From Mariprofundus erugo (lineage in GTDB: Bacteria > Pseudomonadota > Zetaproteobacteria > Mariprofundales > Mariprofundaceae), in NCBI RefSeq assembly GCF_005818865.1, contig NZ_VBRY01000003.1, positions 248,001 through 312,000 on the forward strand: a stretch of DNA of 64,000 nt, given 5' to 3'. The position numbers and the translations under genes are program-made. Below, in pieces: positions 25,463 to 33,789 of this stretch; positions within the stretch are counted from its first letter, which is position 1, and every line of letters starts with the position of its first letter. Under the pieces are notes generated by a model. It saw nothing but the letters and a program-made list of their open reading frames with translations. It ran no database searches and was not told where the DNA came from.

Positions 25463-27100
25463 ATGAGTACCGATGTGCGAAAAATCCAGATCTATGATAC
25501 CACCCTGCGCGACGGGGCGCAGTCGGCCGGTATTCATTTCTCGGCCGAGGACAAAAAGCGTATTGCGCGCCGGCTGGCTTCATTCGGTATGGACTGGATT
25601 GAAGGCGGGTGGCCGGGGGCCAGTCCTACGGATGATCATTTCTTCGAATTGATGCGTGGCCGGGAGTGGACGCGCAGTAAACTGGTGGCATTCGGTTCCA
25701 CCGCCCGTCCGGGCCATGCCGCCAGTGAGGATGCCGGGCTTGCCCGCCTGATTGCCAGTGGTGCGGATGCCGCCTGTATCTTTGGCAAAAGCTGGGATCT
25801 GCATGTCACCAGAGGGCTGGGCATTGAACTTGAGGACAACCTGGAGCTGGTCAGGGAATCAGTGCGCTGGCTGAAGCAGCATATGGCTGTGGTGATGTTT
25901 GATGCCGAACACTTTTTTGACGGCTTCCGGGCCAATGAGGTGTATGCCATGCAGGTGCTTGATGCTGCGGCAGAAGCCGGAGCCGATGCATTAATCCTCT
26001 GTGATACCAATGGTGGTTCGCTGCCCGAGCAGGTGGCGAGCTGTGTGCGGCAGGTGGTGGTCCGCTATCCGCAGCTCTCGATTGGTATCCATGCCCATAA
26101 TGACTCGGAGATGGCTGTGGCCAACACCATTGCGGCTGTCAGCGCCGGTGCCAGCCATGTGCAGGGGACGGTGAACGGTATCGGTGAGCGTTGCGGTAAT
26201 GCCAACCTGATTTCGGTGATTCCGGCTCTGATCCTGAAGATGGGACTTGCCTGCGGTATTGATGCGGATGGTTTAAAGCGGCTCCGCCGCCTCTCTGTTT
26301 TTGTTAATGAGATGGCCAACCAGCTGCCATGGCAGCATCAGCCCTATGTCGGCCAGAATGCCTTTGCCCACAAGGGCGGGATTCATGTCTCGGCAATCCG
26401 CAAGGAGAGTCGTCTGTATGAACATATTGACCCTGCCAGTGTCGGTAATGTGCAGCGGGTGCTTGTCTCCAATCAGGCTGGTCGCAGTAATATTCTGGCC
26501 AAGCTGAAGCAGCTGGAGCTGGATGCGGATATCGTGGTCGATAATGAGGCCATGGCGCGTGTGGTGCAGTCGATCAAGGAGATGGAGGCGATCGGTTATG
26601 CCTTTGAGGGGGCGGATGCCTCTTTTCAGCTGCTGCTGCGGCGGGCAACCGGCCACTTCAAACGCCATTTTGAACTGGTGCGTTTCAGGGTCTATGATGA
26701 GAAACGCGGCCACAACGATGCGCCTGAATCGGAGGCGACGGTTCAGGTTCGGGTGGATGGAAGGCTTCAGCATACGGCGGCACTGGGAATCGGACCGGTC
26801 AATGCGATGGATCGGGCACTGCGAGCGGCACTGGTGGGAGCCTATCCGGGACTTGAGCAGATGCGCCTGACCGACTTCAAGGTGCGGGTGCTTTCAACCC
26901 GCGATGCCACCGAGGCGGCTGTGCGGGTGTTGATCGAATCATCCGACGGCGTGCGCAAGTGGAATACGGTTGGCGTTTCGACCGATGTGCTGGAGGCGAC
27001 CTATCGCGCATTGAATGATGCCATCGAGTACAAGCTGGTACTGGAGGATCAGGTGGCCAGGGAGCATGAGGCACAGCGGCTGCCCGAGGTGCATGTCTGA
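25463..27100 (+). CDS. cimA: (R)-citramalate synthase
   Basis: Encodes 545 residues. The catalytic TIM barrel begins IYDTTLRDGAQSAGIHFS, with LILCDTNGG and GIHAHNDSEMAVANTIAAV (metal-binding His). The long C-terminal regulatory domain includes ATVQVRVDGRLQHTAALGIGPVNAMD, as in LeuA. The length and ETFFDGF-like AEHFFDGFRANEVYA segment favour the CimA-type branch over 2-isopropylmalate synthase. It condenses pyruvate with acetyl-CoA to citramalate, the first step of the threonine-independent route to isoleucine, and is probably feedback-inhibited by isoleucine. Confidence 0.93.
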   Translation: MSTDVRKIQIYDTTLRDGAQSAGIHFSAEDKKRIARRLASFGMDWIEGGWPGASPTDDHFFELMRGREWTRSKLVAFGSTARPGHAASEDAGLARLIASGADAACIFGKSWDLHVTRGLGIELEDNLELVRESVRWLKQHMAVVMFDAEHFFDGFRANEVYAMQVLDAAAEAGADALILCDTNGGSLPEQVASCVRQVVVRYPQLSIGIHAHNDSEMAVANTIAAVSAGASHVQGTVNGIGERCGNANLISVIPALILKMGLACGIDADGLKRLRRLSVFVNEMANQLPWQHQPYVGQNAFAHKGGIHVSAIRKESRLYEHIDPASVGNVQRVLVSNQAGRSNILAKLKQLELDADIVVDNEAMARVVQSIKEMEAIGYAFEGADASFQLLLRRATGHFKRHFELVRFRVYDEKRGHNDAPESEATVQVRVDGRLQHTAALGIGPVNAMDRALRAALVGAYPGLEQMRLTDFKVRVLSTRDATEAAVRVLIESSDGVRKWNTVGVSTDVLEATYRALNDAIEYKLVLEDQVAREHEAQRLPEVHV

Positions 27101-27115
27101 GCGATCGGACGGGGG

Positions 27116-27161
27116 CTGATTTTTGCCGGGATGGCAATAAATCAGCATCTTCTTAAGGAGG
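27116..27161 (+). repeat. Dispersed repeat B, copy identical to 27269
   Basis: This 46-bp element runs from CTGATTTTTGCCGGGATGGC to CTTCTTAAGGAGG and is identical to the copy at 27269-27314. It includes the imperfect palindrome TTGCCGGGATGGCAA and ends in a strong Shine-Dalgarno-like AAGGAGG. An ATGATG follows, but no long frame. Confidence 0.9.
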
Positions 27162-27166
27162 CGATG

Positions 27167-27197
27167 ATGTGTCGGTGCTTCCGAGCGAGCCATGGAC
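27167..27197 (+). repeat. Dispersed repeat C
   Basis: GATGTGTCGGTGCTTCCGAG and the following GAGCCATGG match, inverted, 19602-19632 with one mismatch. It directly follows repeat B here. Confidence 0.65.
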
Positions 27198-27237
27198 GGC
27201 TCGCCAAATCAGACGCGTAAGTGTTTGATTTGTAAGT

Positions 27238-27263
27238 AAAGACAAAACCACGTTTTTGTCTTT
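27238..27263 (+). other. Perfect stem-loop in repeat block before phhB
   Basis: AAAGACAAAA and TTTTGTCTTT pair perfectly at 10 bp around a 6-base loop. It directly precedes repeat B at 27269. The arrangement is echoed, degenerate, at 41655-41690. Confidence 0.6.
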
Positions 27264-27268
27264 GCGAA

Positions 27269-27314
27269 CTGATTTTTGCCGGGATGGCAATAAATCAGCA
27301 TCTTCTTAAGGAGG
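27269..27314 (+). repeat. Dispersed repeat B, copy supplying the phhB ribosome-binding site
   Basis: Identical in 46 bp to 27116-27161. Its terminal AAGGAGG lies six bases before the phhB ATG at 27320, so the repeat itself provides the translation signal. Confidence 0.9.
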
Positions 27315-27319
27315 TACAG

Positions 27320-27658
27320 ATGGAGCCATCACTGGTGAATAGTCACTGTGTGCCATGCCATAGTGATATGCCGGCCATGACGATGGCGGAGGCTACGGCT
27401 CTGCTGGCGGATGTGCCCGGCTGGGAGTTGCTTGATTTCGGTCGCAAGCTCAGGCGAACCTTTACCTTCCACAATTTTATGCTGGCCCAGTCGTTCGCTG
27501 TAGAGACCGGTAATCTGTGTGAGAGCGAAAATCATCATCCCGATATCAGTTATGGCTGGGGCTATTGCACCGTGGTGTTTTATACCCACAAGATCGGCGG
27601 ACTGCATCGCAACGACTTTGTTATGGCTGCCAGGGTCAATGCATTGAGGATGCCCTGA
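27320..27658 (+). CDS. phhB: Pterin-4a-carbinolamine dehydratase
   Basis: Encodes 112 residues from ATG 27320, chosen for its AAGGAGG. It has the family signature SENHHPDISYGWGYCTVVFYTH and LRRTFTFHNFMLAQSF. The enzyme dehydrates 4a-hydroxytetrahydrobiopterin, recycling the cofactor of aromatic amino acid hydroxylases, or acts on other pterins. No hydroxylase gene lies nearby. The N-terminal HCVPCHSDMPAM with paired Cys is common in bacterial members. Confidence 0.92.
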   Translation: MEPSLVNSHCVPCHSDMPAMTMAEATALLADVPGWELLDFGRKLRRTFTFHNFMLAQSFAVETGNLCESENHHPDISYGWGYCTVVFYTHKIGGLHRNDFVMAARVNALRMP

Positions 27659-27748
27659 CCGGAAAGCTGGCATGGCAGGCAAGGATACTCTGATGTATTC
27701 AGGGTATCCTTTGAACCGTTGATGGTTGCGCTCGATGTGCCGGGGAGG

Positions 27749-30145
27749 TTACAGGCCCAGCCCGAAGAAGCCGCCCTCTTTGGCCGGTTCTGTTGTGGTC
27801 GGGTTTGTGGACTGCGTCTCTTCTGTTGGCGCCGTACCGGTACGGAATGCCTCCAGCGAGATATCCTTGCTGTCAGGGCCCGGCAGTAAACCGCTGTCGG
27901 TATCGATGGTGACCCACTCAATACCCTGTGGTGGCGTAAAGCTCTTTTTCTCCCTCTCCTGATGGAATGCCTGCATGGCGGCAAGCCAGGTGGGGAGGGC
28001 GGCATGGGCACCGGTTTCCGAACGGCCCATCGGTGTGGGGCTGTCGCGGCCTGTCCAGACACCGGTCAGAACCTGCGGTGTATAGCCCATAAACCAGGCA
28101 TCGACCTGCTTGTTGGTGGTGCCGGTTTTGCCGGCGGCCGGTCGCTTCAGGGCCAGCGCACGACGGCCCGTACCGTGCTCAATGACCCCCTCCATCATAT
28201 GGGTGATTAAGAAGGCGTTGACCGGATCGACTGTCTGTTCGGCCGGTCGCATGGATTCATTGACCGCCATGACAGGGTCGGCATGGCATATCTGGCAGCG
28301 ATGGCCGGCCACTGCCCTGAACAGGGTTTTGCCGGTGCGATCCTGTACCTGCTGCACGGCAACCGGCTTCCAGCGCTGGCCGCCACTGGCCAGTACCGCA
28401 TAAGACTCGGTCAGCTCTTCAGGCGTAACCTCGGTGGCTCCCAGGGCCAGGGCCAGCTGTGCGGGGAAGTTGCGCTGAAACGGGTAGGCCTGCAGATCGT
28501 TGAGGAAACGTTGTACGCCGATGTTCTGCAGTACCTTGATGGAGGCGAGGTTCCGTGAGTGCTCCAGTGCATTGCGCAGGGTGACGGGGCCGGCGAACTT
28601 GTCCTTGTAGTTTTCAGGACGCCAGTAGTCATCGTTGCTCTGCCCCTCGAATACCAGCGGGGTATCCATGACGATGGAGGCAGGGGTATAGCCGCTGGCC
28701 AGCGCCGAGGTGTAGAGGAACGGTTTAAAGGCACTGCCCGGCTGGCGCTGTGCCTGCCGGACGCGATCAAAACCGCCAATCTGGTAGTCAAAGCCGCCGA
28801 CACGGGCCAGTACGGTGCCGCGCTCCAGGTCAATGGCGTAGAGGGCCGATTCGATGGATGGATCCTGAGTCAGGCGGACGCCACTCTTGCCATCGCCCTG
28901 CAGTCGAATTTCGTCGCCGGCAATCCACTGGCGGGGACGTTGCTGCAGTGTCGCCAGTGTGGCCTCACTGGCCCCTTCCTCTTTATAGTCTGCGATGGTT
29001 TTCCAGTTCCATTTCGGTTTGCTCAGTCGCCATTTTCTGAAACCGTCGTTGACGTGCAGATCACCGTTCTTATCCACACTTTCAACGAGTGCGGGAAACA
29101 GATTGTCTTCGCCCAGTGACGGGGCGGTGTTGCCGGCAGCACTGCGCCACTCTTTCAGCAGGGCGTCCCATTCGGATTTGGCATGGGAGACGGGATAGCG
29201 GTAAAACTGGCGGCGCTCGACATCCAGAACCCCGCTGCGCAGGGCGCTGACGGCGGCACGCTCCGCCTCGATATCATAGGGGACGATGATGGTCAGTCCC
29301 TGCCGGCGCAGGGTCTCTTCTCCGAAACGCTGGACCAGCTCGTGATAGACCTGATCGGCATAGGCATTGGCAAGCTTCGTCTCTTCCAGCGGGGAGATAC
29401 GCATCGGCTCGGCGATGGCCTGAGCGACGGCCTGCTTATCCACCATGCCGAGATCGCGCATCATCTGCAGAATGGTATTGCGGCGCTGCAGGGCCTTTTC
29501 AGGGTTGATATGCGGCGCATATTTGCCGGGCGCCTTCGGCAGGCCGGCAAGTACCGCACACTCGGCCAGCGTCAGCTCCCTGAGCGGTTTGTGAAAGTAG
29601 CGCCAGGCGGCAGAGGCCACGCCATATGAGCCGCGGCCAAGGTAAATCTGGTTCAGGTAAAGGTAGAGGATGTCCTCTTTTGAAAAGGCCTGCTCAATGC
29701 GATAGGAGAGGATCGCTTCACGAATTTTACGTGTGTAGGAGCGCTCACTGCTTAGCAGAAAGTTTTTTGCCACCTGCTGGGTGATGGTCGAGCCACCCTG
29801 GATGGTGTGACCGGCACTGAGGTTGGCCATGGCGGCCGACAGGATACGGGCCGGATTGATGCCCGGATGCTCATAGAACTGCTGATCCTCTGCCGCCAGG
29901 AAGGCGCTGATCAGCTGTTTGGGTATTTCATCAAACGGGGTGATAATACGGTGTTCGTCGGCATATTCGGCCAGCAGCTCACCTTTGGTGTTATAGACAC
30001 GGGTGACAAGGGGAGGCTGATATTCGGAGAGGGCCGAAAGTGCCGGCAGGTTGCTGGAGAAAACCATATAGCCTATCGTCAGCCCCATGGCTGCCAGCAG
30101 GCTCAAGGAGATGGCGATTTTCGCGATAAGGAAAAAGATGCGCAT
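27749..30145 (-). CDS. mrcA: Class A penicillin-binding protein 1A
   Basis: Encodes 798 residues from ATG 30145 (MRIFFLIAKIAISLSLLAAMG), which gives the usual short cytoplasmic tail and one anchor helix; a longer frame reaches 30259. The glycosyltransferase domain has AAEDQQFYEHPGINP and GGSTITQQVAKNF. An OB-like insert near the middle is followed by the transpeptidase domain with RQPGSAFKPF (active Ser), SRNLAS and AAGKTGTTNKQVDAWF. The Pro/Thr-rich tail ends FGLGL. It polymerises and cross-links peptidoglycan. Its start overlaps the divergent pilin gene, as PBP1A genes often neighbour pilus genes in proteobacteria. Confidence 0.95.
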   Translation of the reverse strand: MRIFFLIAKIAISLSLLAAMGLTIGYMVFSSNLPALSALSEYQPPLVTRVYNTKGELLAEYADEHRIITPFDEIPKQLISAFLAAEDQQFYEHPGINPARILSAAMANLSAGHTIQGGSTITQQVAKNFLLSSERSYTRKIREAILSYRIEQAFSKEDILYLYLNQIYLGRGSYGVASAAWRYFHKPLRELTLAECAVLAGLPKAPGKYAPHINPEKALQRRNTILQMMRDLGMVDKQAVAQAIAEPMRISPLEETKLANAYADQVYHELVQRFGEETLRRQGLTIIVPYDIEAERAAVSALRSGVLDVERRQFYRYPVSHAKSEWDALLKEWRSAAGNTAPSLGEDNLFPALVESVDKNGDLHVNDGFRKWRLSKPKWNWKTIADYKEEGASEATLATLQQRPRQWIAGDEIRLQGDGKSGVRLTQDPSIESALYAIDLERGTVLARVGGFDYQIGGFDRVRQAQRQPGSAFKPFLYTSALASGYTPASIVMDTPLVFEGQSNDDYWRPENYKDKFAGPVTLRNALEHSRNLASIKVLQNIGVQRFLNDLQAYPFQRNFPAQLALALGATEVTPEELTESYAVLASGGQRWKPVAVQQVQDRTGKTLFRAVAGHRCQICHADPVMAVNESMRPAEQTVDPVNAFLITHMMEGVIEHGTGRRALALKRPAAGKTGTTNKQVDAWFMGYTPQVLTGVWTGRDSPTPMGRSETGAHAALPTWLAAMQAFHQEREKKSFTPPQGIEWVTIDTDSGLLPGPDSKDISLEAFRTGTAPTEETQSTNPTTTEPAKEGGFFGLGL

Positions 30146-30635
30146 GTATCCGAATCCAACCGTAAATGACGTGGACAGGCAAGCTGCAGCATCCGCCTTT
30201 GCGGTTGCGCCGGCGTCTGCGCGCGGTTTTACGCTGCTGGAGGTCATGATTGTCATCATGATTATCGGTGTGATGGCGGCGGTTGCGGTGCCTGCTTACT
30301 CCACCTGGCGGGCGAATCAGGCGGTCAGCAGTGCGCAGCAGACGCTGCTTGCCCAGCTCAAGCAGGCACGGGTGCTGGCGGTTTCCGAAAACAGAAGCGT
30401 CAGCGTGACGTTTACCTCTACATCCTATACCTTTGATGCGAATATGAGCGGAACATGTGATGTGTGCAGGAATGAGCAGGTGAATCTGGGCCGTTTCGCC
30501 GGCAACCTGACGCTTTCGCCGACGACGACCCGCACATTCTCCAGTCGTGGCACCGCCAATTCAGGCACCATTACGTTGACTGCCGGCAGCAGCAGTCGTG
30601 ATATCACCATCAATGTCATTGGCCGGGCCTATTAG
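30138..30635 (+). CDS. Type IV pilus minor pilin / pseudopilin, FimT/GspH type
   Basis: Encodes 165 residues. ATG 30138 has AAGGA five bases upstream; ATG 30144 is an alternative. The prepilin motif ARGFTLLEVMIVIMIIGVMAA places cleavage after the Gly, with a leader of about 30 residues, longer than usual. The C-terminal half is beta-rich, with CDVC cysteines. It heads a cluster of minor pilins that would prime pilus assembly. The start overlaps the divergent mrcA start by 8 bp. Confidence 0.88.
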   Translation: MRMYPNPTVNDVDRQAAASAFAVAPASARGFTLLEVMIVIMIIGVMAAVAVPAYSTWRANQAVSSAQQTLLAQLKQARVLAVSENRSVSVTFTSTSYTFDANMSGTCDVCRNEQVNLGRFAGNLTLSPTTTRTFSSRGTANSGTITLTAGSSSRDITINVIGRAY

Positions 30636-30636
30636 T

Positions 30637-31116
30637 ATGCGCGCGAAGCAGCAGGGCTTTACCCTGATTGAGATACTGATCGCACTGGTGGTGGTATCGG
30701 TCGGCGTGCTGGCGCTGAGCAAGTTTACCGTCTCCATTATGGGCAGTGGTCAGGTTTCCGGTGAGCGATTGACGGCCGTCCATCTTGCCGAACAGGTGCT
30801 GGAGCAGTGGCAGCATGATGCCAATGATTTTGCACCGCTGATCTCATCTGCTTGCGGTCTTACTGCTGCCGCATCCCAGCCTGCCTATCCGCGTACTTCC
30901 GTTTGTACCCCGACAACCGGTGTGGCGGTCAGTTATACCGTGGTGGTGAATCAGTCGGTCGCCACCGGTCCGTTGCCGGCCAGTCTGTCAACGATGGGGA
31001 CATTTACCTCGCACGGTTTTCTCAGTACGCCGAGAACCCGACTGGTGACGGTCAGCTGGAGCCATAAAGGGATTACCCGCATGATCTATCTGACCCACCT
31101 GTCGCAGGCGCAATGA
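30637..31116 (+). CDS. pilV: Minor pilin PilV
   Basis: Encodes 159 residues from ATG 30637, one base after the upstream stop. MRAKQQGFTLIEILIALVVVSVGVLALS is a short prepilin leader with the G-F cleavage site. The globular part has paired cysteines (SACGLT; TSVCTP). The size and 'VLALSKF' context match PilV. The end overlaps the next start (ATGA). Confidence 0.87.
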   Translation: MRAKQQGFTLIEILIALVVVSVGVLALSKFTVSIMGSGQVSGERLTAVHLAEQVLEQWQHDANDFAPLISSACGLTAAASQPAYPRTSVCTPTTGVAVSYTVVVNQSVATGPLPASLSTMGTFTSHGFLSTPRTRLVTVSWSHKGITRMIYLTHLSQAQ

Positions 31117-31760
31117 TGATGGCGCTGAATCACGGTCGCCTGCGGGGGGGCGAAGAAGGCTTTACGCTGATTGAGCTGATGATCAGCATGGCGATGGGGC
31201 TGGTGATTATTGCCGGCCTTGCATCGGTCTTTATCACCAATAGCAAGGTGACCTCGTCGGTAAGCTCGCGTACCGAGCGTATGGGAGATCTCTATCTCGC
31301 CTCCCAGCTGATGCAGTCGGGTTTGCGCGAGTCATTGAATGTGCCCAGTGCGACGAATCCCATACTGACGGATCTGGCCAGTCGCGGGGTGACGCCTCCG
31401 ACGGGCTATCCGGCCAGCAATGCCACCTTCACTTCGCTGCCCTACTGGGATGCAACCAGTAAAACCCTGACCTATCAGAATATGGAGGGGCATGTCGGTA
31501 TTTTTCAGTATCAGCGTCCGAGTACCAACTGTCCGGCGAACGGGGCCGGATGTATCTTCTGGCTGCGACCGCTGGCTGCCGCCGACTCCGGTTCGGCAAC
31601 ATTTCAGGAGATGATGCGTGATCTGTCGACGACAAACGGGCTGATCGTTTCCGCATCGGCGACGGCCGGTGTGAGTGTGACGCTGCAGGCCAGTTACATG
31701 AACGAACAGCATCAGAGCAGTGTGCTGTCACTGGGGTTCAAGATATGGCCGAGAAACTAG
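31113..31760 (+). CDS. pilW: Minor pilin PilW
   Basis: Encodes 215 residues. EEGFTLIELMISMAMGLVIIAGLASVFITNSK is the pilin N-terminus with the family's SMAMG segment. Three ATGs in a row (31113, 31116, 31119) are possible starts; the first overlaps the pilV stop. Two cysteines occur in TNCPANGAGCIFW. It overlaps pilX by 16 bp. Confidence 0.88.
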   Translation: MMMALNHGRLRGGEEGFTLIELMISMAMGLVIIAGLASVFITNSKVTSSVSSRTERMGDLYLASQLMQSGLRESLNVPSATNPILTDLASRGVTPPTGYPASNATFTSLPYWDATSKTLTYQNMEGHVGIFQYQRPSTNCPANGAGCIFWLRPLAAADSGSATFQEMMRDLSTTNGLIVSASATAGVSVTLQASYMNEQHQSSVLSLGFKIWPRN

Positions 31761-32683
31761 GACGCAGATACCGGCCCGGAGTCGGCGGGGCTGAGCGTGG
31801 CTTTGTGCTGGTGACGGCACTGGTGATGCTGGGATTGCTGACGCTGATGTCGCTGGCGATGTTTTACTCATCGCGCATTGCTTCCCAGACCAGCAGCACG
31901 GCCCAGAGCTCCACCGAAGCCTATTACTATGCCGAAACGGCTGTTCATTATATCGCCTGGGCGCTGGCCAATGATGCCGAATTTGATAACCACAGCTATA
32001 CGGGCAGCTACGTGGCCGCCCCCTTCGGTGAGCCGCTGACGCCGGCCAATGCCGCTATGGTCGGTGATTTTATGGAGTGGAGCGCCTATTTGTGGAATCC
32101 CGGACCGACCGCGATCAGCGATACCTCGACTGCAGGTACTGCAGGGCAGGTGATGTACTTTGATAATTCACCGATGGGCAGTCGCACGATCTGCATGCAA
32201 AGTGCGGCAAGCTTTGCCAACTGCATTGATGTGACAGTGGATCCTGCCAATCGCGCCGCACCGACGATGAACCGGATCAGTGCATCACTGCCGCGCTATA
32301 TCCGCTTGGATATCGCAGCCGATGGCTCGATTACGCCCTCGATTCCGGCGCTTCCGCATCATGCCATCCCGGTGGTCGGGCAGGATATTCCGCTCAATGG
32401 TGCCATTCTCTGGCTCACGGCCGGAGATCCGAACAATCCCAATCACGATATTGAAATTTTCCCGCTTGATCCGCTCAACGCCTATGGCGGTCTGGCTGCC
32501 ACGGCCTGTGTCGGCGGTGCATTACCGGGTTGCCCGTGTGATTCAGGCCTGGCCTCTTTTGCCACCGCTCAGGCCTGCGATGCCAATACCGGAGCATGGC
32601 TGCCAACCTACCGGATTGTTGCCTATGCCATCGGTTATGTGAATGGCAAACCCAGCCACCTGTTGCGCTCGGTTGTTCAGTAA
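31745..32683 (+). CDS. pilX: Minor pilin PilX
   Basis: Encodes 312 residues. AERGFVLVTALVMLGLLTLMSLAMFYSSRIASQ is the PilX_N-type hydrophobic start, followed by EAYYYAETAVHYIAW. Like PilX/GspK it lacks a standard Glu at position 5 (FVLVT). The C-terminal half has clustered cysteines (ACVGGALPGCPCDSG; AQACD). It is the last pilin of the cluster; no PilY1 or PilE follows. Confidence 0.85.
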   Translation: MAEKLGRRYRPGVGGAERGFVLVTALVMLGLLTLMSLAMFYSSRIASQTSSTAQSSTEAYYYAETAVHYIAWALANDAEFDNHSYTGSYVAAPFGEPLTPANAAMVGDFMEWSAYLWNPGPTAISDTSTAGTAGQVMYFDNSPMGSRTICMQSAASFANCIDVTVDPANRAAPTMNRISASLPRYIRLDIAADGSITPSIPALPHHAIPVVGQDIPLNGAILWLTAGDPNNPNHDIEIFPLDPLNAYGGLAATACVGGALPGCPCDSGLASFATAQACDANTGAWLPTYRIVAYAIGYVNGKPSHLLRSVVQ

Positions 32684-32932
32684 CGCCGGTTGTGCGTCTG
32701 ACGCACAGCCCGGGTGTGACAGCTGCTGATCCGTTTGTTTCTGTGCTATGTTCGCCTGCAGGTTGTGATTGCTATTAAAGCTTGCGTGAGCACTGCCGAT
32801 AGATGTTGCTGACAGGTGTATCTCCATGCGTTCACCGTTCCCGGTCGGGAGAAACATGTGACGCACGATACATACCTGCAGCGGTTACACGGATAAACTG
32901 GCTCCGGCCGGAATCAATTGAAGGAGATGCAT
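32684..32932. other. Intergenic region after pilX
   Basis: This 249-bp stretch contains a short perfect dyad, TGTGCGTC-T-GACGCACA (32691-32707), without a T tract, eight bases after the pilX stop. AAGGAG of the next gene lies at 32921. No other feature is seen. Confidence 0.45.
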
Positions 32933-33637
32933 ATGAAAACAAATACACTGTTTACAGGTGTGCTGGCGGTGATGTTCGCTGTTTCATTTGCTGCATCCTC
33001 TGCCCTGGCAGAAGGTGATAGCAACTATAGCAGTTACAATACCAGCAGCAAAGACAGCAGCAGTTCCACGACCAGCAGTTCGGAGACAAAAGACAGCAGC
33101 AGCTCCGGCAATGATAAGGCAACCATCTGCCATAACGGCCACAGCATCACCATCTCCACCTCTGCCGTCAGTGCCCATATGGCTCACGGCGACCAGATGG
33201 GGACATGTGTACCGATGAGCTGTCAGTGTGCGGCAGCGGCAACAGCGGCTGACAATGCCGGCAAGGCGGACAGTGCCTATAGTGCCGCCCAGCACTCCAA
33301 GAGCACGGCGGATGATAACTACGCCAAAGCAGACAAGGCCTACAACGATGCGCTGCAAACCAAGGACAGCAAGGATGACCAGGAAGCCAAAAATGCCCGC
33401 GATGCGGCTTATGCCGAGGCCAGCAAGGCTGATTCCGAGTTCAACAGTGCCCGCGATAACAAGACCACAGCCGACAAGTATCAGGCGGATGTGACAACCG
33501 CAGTCAGCGGTGCCCCCTGCACCTGTTCGGATGGCAGCAGCGGCTTCTGGGGTGATGCCTCAACTGGCACACCGGTGACACCTGGCGGCATGGGTGCCAC
33601 TGCACCGGAAGCGCTTCGTGAAATCTATGGTAACTGA
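32933..33637 (+). CDS. Secreted Ser/Ala-rich protein with CH...AHGD motif and LREIYG tail
   Basis: Encodes 234 residues from ATG 32933 with AAGGAG upstream. MKTNTLFTGVLAVMFAVSFAASSALA is a signal peptide. It continues with a low-complexity Ser/Thr/Asp/Lys stretch (about 30-60), then TICHNGHSITISTSAVSAHM and AHGDQMGTC. An Ala/Asp/Lys-rich helical segment (about 100-190) is followed by CTCSDGSSG and the C-terminal LREIYGN. The CH...AHGD.xG.C motif occurs in many secreted bacterial proteins of unknown role. A paralogue with the same motif and tail lies at 36749. Confidence 0.8.
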   Translation: MKTNTLFTGVLAVMFAVSFAASSALAEGDSNYSSYNTSSKDSSSSTTSSSETKDSSSSGNDKATICHNGHSITISTSAVSAHMAHGDQMGTCVPMSCQCAAAATAADNAGKADSAYSAAQHSKSTADDNYAKADKAYNDALQTKDSKDDQEAKNARDAAYAEASKADSEFNSARDNKTTADKYQADVTTAVSGAPCTCSDGSSGFWGDASTGTPVTPGGMGATAPEALREIYGN

Positions 33638-33673
33638 AACAGCAGCATAAACATGCGGTTGGCTGCAAAGCAG

Positions 33674-33707
33674 AAAATAGCGCCCTTTTACGGGGCGCTA
33701 TTTTTTT
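33674..33707 (+). terminator. Rho-independent terminator
   Basis: AATAGCGCCC and GGGCGCTATT form a perfect 10-bp stem with a 7-base loop, followed by a T tract. It ends the transcript of the secreted protein gene. Confidence 0.9.
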
Positions 33708-33789
33708 GTCGCACGTACAGTCAGCCGCTATGGTCCGCCAACACGGGCGCGCAGGTGCCCGGTATTTGTGACAGCGGCAGGAGGTCATG

